A stretch of DNA of 64,000 nucleotides, from positions 1-64,000 of the forward strand of contig NZ_AUID01000013.1 in assembly GCF_000423525.1 (NCBI RefSeq), written 5' to 3'. The position numbers and the translations under genes are program-made. The number at the start of each line of letters is the position of its first letter. Within the stretch, counting starts at the first letter, position 1. The notes beneath the pieces were generated by a model. That model saw only the letters and a program-made list of their open reading frames with translations, was not told the DNA's origin and ran no database searches. This document shows positions 45,529 through 52,464 of the stretch, piece after piece. Origin of the DNA: Proteocatella sphenisci DSM 23131. GTDB lineage: Bacteria > Bacillota > Clostridia > Peptostreptococcales > Filifactoraceae.

Positions 45529-45670
45529 ACTATTCATCTCCTTATCATATATAAAGGTAAGCTTGAATTCCTTATGTCTTATCCTTATTATAACCATCAA
45601 ATATGACGGAAGTGTGATGGAAATATAAAATAAGTATGAAAGATATCTGATTAAAGATACTTTCAGTATT

Positions 45671-46996
45671 TCACTTAACAAAATCATATAGCATTATTTC
45701 CAGACAGAAAATATTATTAATTGTGGTTATTTTGCAGTATCCGCTCTGTTCTTTTACTAATTCCTGGATACTCTTAATTCCTATACCATGCATAACAGGA
45801 TTTTCCTTTTTAGTAACAGGTAATCCGCCATCAAATGCTATTACTCCTGAATATGGATTCGAAATTTTTATAAATAAATTTCCATCATCATCAAATATTC
45901 TTATAATTATACTTTTTTGCGTTAAAACTTCGGAGCTGTAGTTCTGTATGGCATTATCTATTGCGTTTCCAAGTATAATGTACAGACTATCTTCATCAAT
46001 CTCTGCATTTACTGCGACATTTATCTTTGTATCAGTTTCAATTCCTTTATTGCTTGCTTCTTGCAACTTATAATTTAACAATCTATTCAATCCCTGATTT
46101 TTTGTATAAATTTTTAAATCCCCTTTAAATTCTTCGCCAATTAAAAAATTTAGTTTGTCTTCTAATTCCATCAACGATTTCTCTGTATTTTCTTCTAACC
46201 TTGATTTTAAATACAGCAATTGATAGTTTAAATCATGTTTGATTGATCTTATTTTATCAAAAGAATTGCTTACAACTTGTTCCCGCTCTATGTAGTATTT
46301 CATTTGAGATTTCAAAAATTTATTATCATACTTTACTCTTTCAATTTCTTTCAATTTGTCAAAAAGATAGTATACGAATATATTTATAAATACCAGACTG
46401 ACAATCGAACCGGCTACCAGCCATTGAATAATTCCTGTTTTATTGTAAGCAATAGTGCTAAAAGTATATATTATAAATATACTGCAGATTGGAAGTATAA
46501 CAACTTGAAATGAATCAAAAATAACAAACTTGTCTCCATCTTCCTTTTTCAATTTATATGTTTGCAGTAATTTTATTGAAATCAGCGTGACAATTTTGGA
46601 TAAGATCGTTCCCACCAGTCTGGATAATTCATCTTGCAATATCAATTCTACTGAAAAATTCAGCAAAATTCCATAAATTATTGCTACAATTAGCTCAGAA
46701 ACTACTCCTAAAAATACCCATGCAATTGAAATGATAAATTTATCTAAATATCTGCCCGAATAATTAGATGCAATTATAAAAACTGTAAACAACTGGATTA
46801 ATATATTTGTCGCAGGTTCTGTATTCAGAAAATATGTTGCAAATCCAAATAATAAAAAAAATAAATAAGACAACATTCTGTAATTATTTAACTTTTTTTC
46901 TGGTTTTAAAAAGATTTTAATCGCAAGATCTATTGTATACAGTGATAAAATATTAATCGAAGAATATAAAAAAATCTCCATGCTTATAGATATCAT
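45671..46996 (-). CDS. AgrC/GHKL-type sensor histidine kinase
   Basis: A 441-residue kinase with six N-terminal transmembrane helices (residues about 10-205). A coiled segment leads to KIRSIKHDLNYQLLYLKS, which holds the phosphorylated His (RSIKHDLN is typical of AgrC/ComD-type kinases). The C-terminal ATPase has ILGNAIDNAIQN (N box) and MHGIGIKSIQELV (G box). It would sense a peptide and phosphorylate the neighbouring LytTR regulator. It starts 2 nt after that gene. No AgrB gene is nearby. Confidence 0.88.
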   Translation of the reverse strand: MISISMEIFLYSSINILSLYTIDLAIKIFLKPEKKLNNYRMLSYLFFLLFGFATYFLNTEPATNILIQLFTVFIIASNYSGRYLDKFIISIAWVFLGVVSELIVAIIYGILLNFSVELILQDELSRLVGTILSKIVTLISIKLLQTYKLKKEDGDKFVIFDSFQVVILPICSIFIIYTFSTIAYNKTGIIQWLVAGSIVSLVFINIFVYYLFDKLKEIERVKYDNKFLKSQMKYYIEREQVVSNSFDKIRSIKHDLNYQLLYLKSRLEENTEKSLMELEDKLNFLIGEEFKGDLKIYTKNQGLNRLLNYKLQEASNKGIETDTKINVAVNAEIDEDSLYIILGNAIDNAIQNYSSEVLTQKSIIIRIFDDDGNLFIKISNPYSGVIAFDGGLPVTKKENPVMHGIGIKSIQELVKEQSGYCKITTINNIFCLEIMLYDFVK

Positions 46997-46998
46997 TG

Positions 46999-47718
46999 TT
47001 ATAAATACCTCTTTTCAATATATTTCATGTATCTTTGCTCTGTATCCATCTTATATTTTGCTCCAATGCTATAGGTCTGTGGTCTTCCTTTGATAATCAC
47101 AACATCGGATTTCACACTTACGTATTTTAAATTGAAAATAAAAGATTTACTCGGCATAATAAAACAGTCTACGTTCTGCAGCTTTGACCAGGTACTTGAC
47201 AATGTATCACAGTATATTTCTTCAAATTTGGTTGAGTATAATATTATATTATTTCTTTGACTTTCAAAATATATAATATCTTGAATCGGAATGCATTGCA
47301 ATTTTCCTTGCTTTTTGTAAGTAAAAATACGTTCTTTATCTTTTCGAATGATTTCACAGGCTTTCAATAGCGCTGATTCTAGCTGACTTTTATCAATCGG
47401 TTTATCAATAAATGCTATTGTTTGAAAAGCAAATAATTCTTTGATTCTTTTATCGTAGCTGGAAATAAAAATAATCAGGCTTTCCTTTCCCATAGAACGA
47501 ATTTTTGTTGCAGTGTCAATTCCATCCATTCCATTCATAAGTATGTCTAATAGTATTACCTGAAAATCTTGTGTTTCTAAAGCATCACAAAGCTCTTCCC
47601 CACTGGAAAAAGATGCTATGTTGAATTCTTCTTTCCATTTTTCTTCAATAAAACTAAGTGAAGACATGATTTTATCCCGCTCATTTTTAATATCATCACA
47701 GTAGGCTATTTTTAACAT
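46999..47718 (-). CDS. LytTR-family response regulator
   Basis: A 239-residue regulator. The receiver domain opens MLKIAYCDDIKNERDKI, with the phosphoacceptor Asp in VILLDILMNGMDGIDTA. The C-terminal LytTR DNA-binding domain follows from about residue 140: IPIQDIIYFESQRNNIILYS and MPSKSFIFNLKYV. These regulators bind paired 9-bp direct repeats, and such repeats lie upstream at 49266-49295. The ATG at 47718 has GGGGGAGAG before it. The earlier frame start is not used. Confidence 0.92.
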   Translation of the reverse strand: MLKIAYCDDIKNERDKIMSSLSFIEEKWKEEFNIASFSSGEELCDALETQDFQVILLDILMNGMDGIDTATKIRSMGKESLIIFISSYDKRIKELFAFQTIAFIDKPIDKSQLESALLKACEIIRKDKERIFTYKKQGKLQCIPIQDIIYFESQRNNIILYSTKFEEIYCDTLSSTWSKLQNVDCFIMPSKSFIFNLKYVSVKSDVVIIKGRPQTYSIGAKYKMDTEQRYMKYIEKRYL

Positions 47719-47845
47719 GAGCTCTCCCCCAGTATTTGCTTTTTGCAATTTCTTTATATGTTCATAATGAACAAAAAAATTAGCTATTACCTTCAAATAT
47801 CAACTCTCTTCGTGTTTTTAAAATTAAGTGCCAATCTTATTTATC

Positions 47846-47851
47846 ATTATA
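47846..47851 (-). promoter_or_regulatory. Possible -10 box for the two-component genes
   Basis: A TATAAT on the minus strand about 130 nt before the regulator start, without a good -35. It lies after the terminator at 47876-47922. Confidence 0.35.
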
Positions 47852-47875
47852 CTCCAAAATCCATCCTAAATCTTA

Positions 47876-47922
47876 AAAATCATAAAATCCTCATCAGTTT
47901 CATGCAACAGGATTTTATGATT
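47876..47922 (-). terminator. Terminator after the 47965 gene
   Basis: AATCATAAAATCC pairs with GGATTTTATGATT around a 19-nt loop, followed by TTTAAG on the minus strand. It separates the membrane-protein genes from the two-component genes. Confidence 0.75.
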
Positions 47923-47964
47923 CAAATTCTACTATTCAATTTTACACGAATTTCCAAAATTATA

Positions 47965-48474
47965 CTAATTTCCTAAATTAGGTTCATAGACCAATGGTTC
48001 TTCATTCTTTAAATTGATGTCGTTTTCAATTAAAGGTTTTAACGGTGGTGTAACCGAAAATGCATCACTGGATTTTTTGTAAAAATCTCCACTTTTTTCA
48101 AAAATGATATTTCCTTTTTTGTCTATGGTGATTTTATTTCTGTCAGATTCATCTCTGCCAGAAAGCAAATATTCATTTTCGGATAACTTTGTAAATGTAC
48201 CTCTGTATATGCTGTTCTCACTGTTATTCATAAAGTCTTCATAGTAATAATAATGGTTTGGATTGTTTTCTATATGCGGAACCGTGATCATAGTATGTCT
48301 TACAATATAAGCAAAGCTCCCTTCCGTTTTCGATTCTTCTTGTAAGATGTATGTACCAACAAAACCAGATAAAGGAGGAGATTTAAAAGTATTGCAATTT
48401 AATGAAAATACAATATACATAAATAACATAATCGCTAAAGTTCCTATTAATATATTATTTCCTGTTTTTTGCAT
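47965..48474 (-). CDS. Membrane-anchored protein of unknown function
   Basis: A 169-residue protein. One hydrophobic helix (ILIGTLAIMLFMYIVFSLNC) sits at the N-terminus. There is a cysteine at its end, but no clean lipobox. The external part is polar and mostly beta (YRGTFTKLSENEYLLSGRDES). I recognise no family. It follows the 48495 gene by 20 nt and probably shares the LytTR-regulated transcript. An immunity or envelope-stress role is conceivable but unsupported. Confidence 0.6.
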   Translation of the reverse strand: MQKTGNNILIGTLAIMLFMYIVFSLNCNTFKSPPLSGFVGTYILQEESKTEGSFAYIVRHTMITVPHIENNPNHYYYYEDFMNNSENSIYRGTFTKLSENEYLLSGRDESDRNKITIDKKGNIIFEKSGDFYKKSSDAFSVTPPLKPLIENDINLKNEEPLVYEPNLGN

Positions 48475-48494
48475 TCTTATCTCCTCCTCTATAA

Positions 48495-48875
48495 TTATGT
48501 TGTCTCATATTTCATGCTTATAACAACGCACTTTACAAGATAGTATGAAAAGAATATCGCAGTGAATATCTCACTATTTGAGAATCCAAGTAGCTGAGCT
48601 GCGTATTTCCCTAAAATTAATGTGAACATACCTACGTATAAATCAGATTTACACGGATTGTCGAGCAGTCTGAAAAAATATCCCAAGTTAACATTCTTCC
48701 AGATGTATTCATTTGAATTCACTCGTTTTTTTATAGCATACACAACTATTACTACAGACAGTGCAAGTGGTATGACAAACTTGTCACTTAGAATAGCAAA
48801 TATAGGGTTTATAATGAATAAAAGAATTATAGTTATCAAAATAAGCAGATCTTTAATTATGGAGTATAGTCTCAT
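48495..48875 (-). CDS. Small membrane protein of unknown function
   Basis: A 126-residue protein with about four hydrophobic segments: LLILITIILLFIINPIFAI, VIPLALSVVIVVYAI, YVGMFTLILGKYAAQLL and FTAIFFSYYLVKCVVI. It lacks the AgrB catalytic His/Cys pattern, although the neighbouring kinase is Agr-like. AGAGG precedes the ATG and the stop of the short peptide frame is only 10 nt upstream, so they are coupled. Candidate immunity or peptide-handling protein (inference). Confidence 0.6.
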   Translation of the reverse strand: MRLYSIIKDLLILITIILLFIINPIFAILSDKFVIPLALSVVIVVYAIKKRVNSNEYIWKNVNLGYFFRLLDNPCKSDLYVGMFTLILGKYAAQLLGFSNSEIFTAIFFSYYLVKCVVISMKYETT

Positions 48876-48885
48876 TGCTCATCCT

Positions 48886-49094
48886 CTACTTTGTATAAAC
48901 TCTATAGGAATCGGGACTTATACCCCAAGGGTTCCCTGCGTAAATAACACAATACTTAATTCCGTTCCTTGTTACAATTTTTGTATACGATGTCCTACTT
49001 ATTTCAGAAAGCATAAAGTCTATAAGTTTTCCTCCTACATACCCAGTTATAAATTCAATTAATCCATAAGTTTAAACATCAGGATTCTTTTCAT
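48886..49094 (-). pseudogene. Short peptide gene, apparently frameshifted
   Basis: An ATG at 49094 with a perfect GAGGAG site opens an 11-codon frame ending in TAA at 49061-49059. The next frame then continues without a stop to 48886 (LIEFITGYVGGKLIDFML onward, ending in SPDSYRVYTK). Joined by one frameshift near 49066 they would make about 69 residues with a GG motif (GYVGG). Alternatively translation starts at ATA 49023 or ATG 49014, downstream of a second AGGAGG at 49031-49036. It is the first reading frame after the LytTR-type promoter. I cannot tell whether it is a functional small peptide or a remnant. Confidence 0.4.
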
Positions 49095-49230
49095 AAAATT
49101 CTCCTCTGAATCAACTAATGTTTTTTAATATAATACTTTCCAAAAAAACAATAATAATCATAAAAATAAAAATTTAAATATGAAGTATGAATATAATGAT
49201 TAGATTGAAATAATTAGTAACTTTAAAGCA

Positions 49231-49295
49231 ATTATAACCCAACTCTCACTTTAAAAACCACAAACAGGACGAAACAGCAAAAATCAAGGACGAAA
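49231..49295 (-). promoter_or_regulatory. Activator-type promoter with LytTR direct repeats
   Basis: On the minus strand TTTCGTCCT occurs twice (49295-49287 and 49274-49266), 21 bp start to start, or two helical turns. A TATAAT at 49236-49231 follows, and the -35 region (GGTTTT) is poor. Paired 9-bp direct repeats with a 12-bp spacer just upstream of a weak -35 are the usual arrangement for LytTR regulators (AgrA, ComE). The gap 49095-49398 otherwise holds only AT-rich leader and a hairpin. Confidence 0.65.
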
Positions 49296-49343
49296 TTCTA
49301 TATATACCAATAGCCTATATACGTTTGCCTTTTATTAACAAAC

Positions 49344-49384
49344 CATAAGACCCTAAAGTGATTTTTCACAATAGGGCCTTATAG
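49344..49384 (-). terminator. Hairpin beyond the displaced ppdK end
   Basis: CATAAG-A-CCCTA ... GTGA/TCAC ... TAGGG-C-CTTATAG forms a long stem with no T-run. It lies after the ppdK-like remnant, as the intact ppdK terminator lies after the real gene, so it is probably the old terminator. Confidence 0.5.
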
Positions 49385-49394
49385 TTCTATCTTT

Positions 49395-49415
49395 TTCTTA
49401 TTTGTCTCTTACTGT
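49395..49415. repeat. Direct repeat copy 1 (ppdK 3'-end core)
   Basis: A 21-bp sequence (TTCTTATTTGTCTCTTACTGT) identical to 52444-52464 in the same orientation. The pair flank the island. Confidence 0.9.
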
Positions 49416-49450
49416 TCCATCGCTTATAGCTGCCTGCGCGGCGGCTATCA
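49398..49450 (-). pseudogene. Displaced ppdK 3'-end remnant
   Basis: The minus strand encodes IAAAQAAISDGTVRDK and a TAA. The intact ppdK ends LAAAQAAIDDGTVRDK. Similarity stops upstream of residue -17. Silent and non-silent differences show it is not a recent exact copy, as expected for the old chromosomal end after an insertion brought a new 3' end. Confidence 0.8.
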
Positions 49451-49511
49451 AAATAGACCAATCGTTATTTTTTGCACATTATGTTACACTTTCTTGTAAT
49501 TCAATAAAACT

Positions 49512-50425
49512 TCAAAGCCTTTTTGCAATTAAATTGAACTCCGATCCCTGTTCATCTAACTTCATTTTATATACAGGTATCTGTAACTTATTTGCTATTT
49601 TAATAATGCTGTCTTTATATGACTGCATACAATTCATACCGATATATATTTCTTTTGGTATTGCTGAAAAGTAAGGCATTCCTTTTGCAGTTGCACCTGT
49701 AGTACATCTAAACTCGTTCTCATAACTCCATGAAACGTGTTTAATATTACAAAAAAATGATGACAAATATATCAGTGATAAATCATCTAATAATATCTGT
49801 TTTCTTACCTTTCTTGACTGTACTTCAATTTCTCTAATCATATTTTCCACTTGTTTAACCATCAAACTTGTAATATAGTATATTGAACTGGAAAAGTACA
49901 ACCTGATAATTGATTATTCAACTTCATATCATATGAAACACAATAACCCGTATGATTATTTGCATAATGTGCCCACATTGGCATTGAGTTTTCACTATTT
50001 GAAGTCAACGCTGATACTTTTGAAAAAGATGAAAAATCATCTATCAATCTTCCATCACAACCAGCTAACCTATCAAATCTTTTTAGTTCCTCTGGCTTAT
50101 GGAAGTACGCCTTATTATCAAAGGGGTCATTCAAATATTTCGCATCAGTCATAAATATCTTTTTCTGTTCTAATGTTTGTAGCTTTTGCTCATTTAAAGC
50201 TATATCATCCGTTAATGAATAATACTTAAACAATATTTCTGGTATGTATAACCTTGTAATTTTATAAATCTCATTAAAGACTTCATTTTTATTCGATGAT
50301 GTATTAATTAAATATATTGCTTTAAGATAATCTATTGGATTATCAATACGCCATTTCTCAATGTCAAAGTCTTTCTCGTCAATTGGCTTTTCTGGAATTG
50401 TATATTGAATGTCTTCTAGTTTCAT
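49512..50425 (-). pseudogene. DUF2971 protein, disrupted by a frameshift
   Basis: The first frame (50425 down to 49862) has LFKYYSLTDD, YLNDPFDNKA and MPMWAHYANNHTGYCVSYD, all DUF2971 signatures, then stops in the wrong frame after FPVQYT. A second frame from about 49900 to 49512 continues with YITSLMVKQVENMI and CNIKHVSWSYENEFRCTTG, the usual C-terminal half. One-base shift near 49870-49895. Together about 300 residues. DUF2971 genes are often found near defence or toxin loci. A sequencing error is possible. Confidence 0.75.
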
Positions 50426-50466
50426 TGATATCTCTCACCTCACAGTATATTTATCCACAGTTCTAT

Positions 50467-51708
50467 TCAATAATTTACTATATCCCTTCCTGAAATTAAG
50501 TACTCTGGAACTTCAACATCCTTTACCATCGGGTGATTAGCAAAGAATAGCCTGATCGCCCTAATAGCACCATAAGTATCATTCATTAAATCAACTTGTT
50601 TTTGATACAAACTAATGTCATATTTATTAGATGTTAATTCATGAGCTGGTATTTGACGTATACGTCGTATGTTTTTTAACGGTTTTATTATAATATCCTC
50701 AATATTCTCTTTAGTGCGTATATTTTTACACATCCACTCTTCTAACATTACAAGACTGCCTTTTTCTTTACCACTTTCATCAAATCGGTAAACACTAGCA
50801 ATGTAAGGAGCTGACTTTTGAAATATCTTATATGATAAGTTATGTACAACAAGTTTTTCTAGTAAAAGTACAAAATCGTAGTAGTTTTTTAGAGTAGGTA
50901 AAAAGATGTTTCTATATCCTTCCGGCATTTCTGAAAAATGTGTTCCAAATGTTTTATTAAATAATTTTGGAATACCCATTGCCTCACACTGTTCATTAAT
51001 AACATTCATTTCGTCAATCAAAGCATGAAAAATCCATGCTTTTGTTGCCCATTTACCATGTATTAGATTCTCAATAAAACCAGAGGCTATTTTACAGTGG
51101 CTTTGATTATGAAGTTCGAACCCTTTCCAAAGCATCTGTTTTCGAGGTGATAGCTTTGCTAAATCACATATAAAAACACCAATTGCTCGTTCTAAATATT
51201 CTCCTTCAATATAAGCCATACCATAGTCTTTTATGTATTCATCCTCAATAAAACTGTCATCACAGTATTCATCCTTAGGATATATATTCCCTCTATACCC
51301 ACTATCCATTAATATAAATTTAGGATTATTCGCATATCTCTCTAATATCTCTATATTAAAATATATTATCTTAAATTGATTTTCACCTTTTTGCATGGTA
51401 ATAGTATATGGACTATCATAATCAACCGCTATATCCTTTAATGCTTTTGGAGTTGGGTATAATACTGAGTACATTGTTTTTTGGGATATGTTTGATTTTT
51501 GTGTCTCAGCTGGAATGTTTAAGTTAACTCCCTTAATATGAGGATTTAAAACCTCATTGCTGGAGAGCACTTCGATGAGCTGTTGGTCTATCAATTCACA
51601 TAATATTTTATAATCATAGTTCTCCATTTGATAAACAGGCAATCCATTAAAATCAAAAGAATTTAAATAGTAACCAATTATCTCATTAAGTATTTGTTCT
51701 TTTCCCAT
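50467..51708 (-). CDS. Uncharacterised protein with HEPN-like C-terminal motif
   Basis: A 413-residue protein I do not recognise as a family. Residues about 345-400 (PLKNIRRIRQIPAHELTS, then VDLMNDTYGAIRAIRLFFANHP) show an RxxxxH motif (R-QIPA-H) between two helices, the mark of HEPN ribonucleases. The middle part (residues 185-320) is helical with HNQSHCKIASGF. The N-terminal third has a YFNIEILERY segment. AAGGTG precedes the ATG at 51708. Its setting in the island next to DUF2971 favours an anti-phage or toxin role, but this is inference. Confidence 0.6.
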   Translation of the reverse strand: MGKEQILNEIIGYYLNSFDFNGLPVYQMENYDYKILCELIDQQLIEVLSSNEVLNPHIKGVNLNIPAETQKSNISQKTMYSVLYPTPKALKDIAVDYDSPYTITMQKGENQFKIIYFNIEILERYANNPKFILMDSGYRGNIYPKDEYCDDSFIEDEYIKDYGMAYIEGEYLERAIGVFICDLAKLSPRKQMLWKGFELHNQSHCKIASGFIENLIHGKWATKAWIFHALIDEMNVINEQCEAMGIPKLFNKTFGTHFSEMPEGYRNIFLPTLKNYYDFVLLLEKLVVHNLSYKIFQKSAPYIASVYRFDESGKEKGSLVMLEEWMCKNIRTKENIEDIIIKPLKNIRRIRQIPAHELTSNKYDISLYQKQVDLMNDTYGAIRAIRLFFANHPMVKDVEVPEYLISGRDIVNY

Positions 51709-51744
51709 TATTTCACCTTACATATAAACCTATAGAAAATTCCA

Positions 51745-52227
51745 TTATATGTGTTTCCTTTCTCTGATATTATAATTTAGTTTCATATAAGTCCTTAAAT
51801 CTACTAGCTCTCTAGGAATCCTACCTTTTTCATTTGGTGCCTCTGTTCTCTCCATTAAACCTGTTTTACTGTTTATATCATCAAGTGCAATTAATACACT
51901 CAAAGTATACTCTCCTAACTGGCTTGCTGAATCAAATTTTTCTTTCCTTATGTATAAGGAAACATTCTTTTCTTGAGTCTGAACAATAAACCTAATTATT
52001 GATTTGATATTCTTACCTAATGAATCTATGCTATACACAAAGATTGTGTCTCCACTTCTTACATAATCAATCATCTCATTTAATACTGTATTTCCTACAT
52101 TCTTCTCATGAAATATCCTATACACATTTGAACTATTTAAAAAGTCCATTTGTGTTTTGTATGTACGACTGTTTTCTACTCCTCTTATATATCCTAATTT
52201 AATGTTAAACACCCCATATAAGTCCAA
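51745..52227 (-). CDS. Serine-recombinase (resolvase) homologue, catalytically degenerate
   Basis: A 160-residue frame with the resolvase catalytic-domain outline: LGYIRGVENSRTYKTQMDFL, IDYVRSGDTIFVYSIDSLGK, then VLIALDDINSKTGLMERT. The nucleophilic Ser of RVS is Val17, the Arg of DRLGR is Ser69 and the last Arg is Lys72, so strand cleavage is not expected. A TTG at 52227 would start it. The natural start by homology is ATT at 52203 (IKLGYIR), which has GGGGTG upstream, so the ATG is lost or ATT is used. No DNA-binding HTH of full length at the C-terminus. Probably a relic of the element's recombinase. Confidence 0.7.
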   Translation of the reverse strand: MDLYGVFNIKLGYIRGVENSRTYKTQMDFLNSSNVYRIFHEKNVGNTVLNEMIDYVRSGDTIFVYSIDSLGKNIKSIIRFIVQTQEKNVSLYIRKEKFDSASQLGEYTLSVLIALDDINSKTGLMERTEAPNEKGRIPRELVDLRTYMKLNYNIRERKHI

Positions 52228-52330
52228 ATTTTAATACTCTTATTCTAACACAAAGCGTTCCAAAATTAAACTTAAAAAGTGTTCTATAATAGCTAAACTT
52301 ATTTTCTGTTACGAAATACATTATTCTGAT

Positions 52331-52373
52331 AAAAAAGGGTAACACCTCAAAATTTACTAAGAGGTATCACCCT
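52331..52373 (-). terminator. Terminator after ppdK
   Basis: AGGGTGATACCTC/GAGGTGTTACCCT stem with one mismatch, followed on the minus strand by six T. It lies in the 219-nt gap between the recombinase homologue and ppdK. Confidence 0.85.
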
Positions 52374-52443
52374 ATTTAACTCTATAACTAATCCTTAAAA
52401 CACTTGATATATAAGGATTTTCTACTTATATCTACTATATTTG

Positions 52444-52464
52444 TTCTTATTTGTCTCTTACTGT
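52444..52464. repeat. Direct repeat copy 2 (within intact ppdK 3' end)
   Basis: Identical to 49395-49415. It covers the ppdK stop and last codons. Confidence 0.9.

Larger units (their letters stand above)
49398..52446. mobile_element. 3-kb island at the 3' end of ppdK
   Basis: The two 21-bp repeats and the two ppdK ends bracket 3,049 bp. It contains a frameshifted DUF2971 gene, a HEPN-like gene and a serine-recombinase homologue, all on the minus strand. It has no tyrosine integrase. The content (two uncharacterised genes plus a recombinase relic) resembles small defence-type islands. Confidence 0.65.

Noticed and set aside
45671-49094. A classical Agr quorum-sensing operon
   Set aside because: The kinase and regulator fit, but the 126-residue membrane protein lacks the AgrB His/Cys site, and no AgrD-like peptide with a thiolactone Cys pattern is clear.
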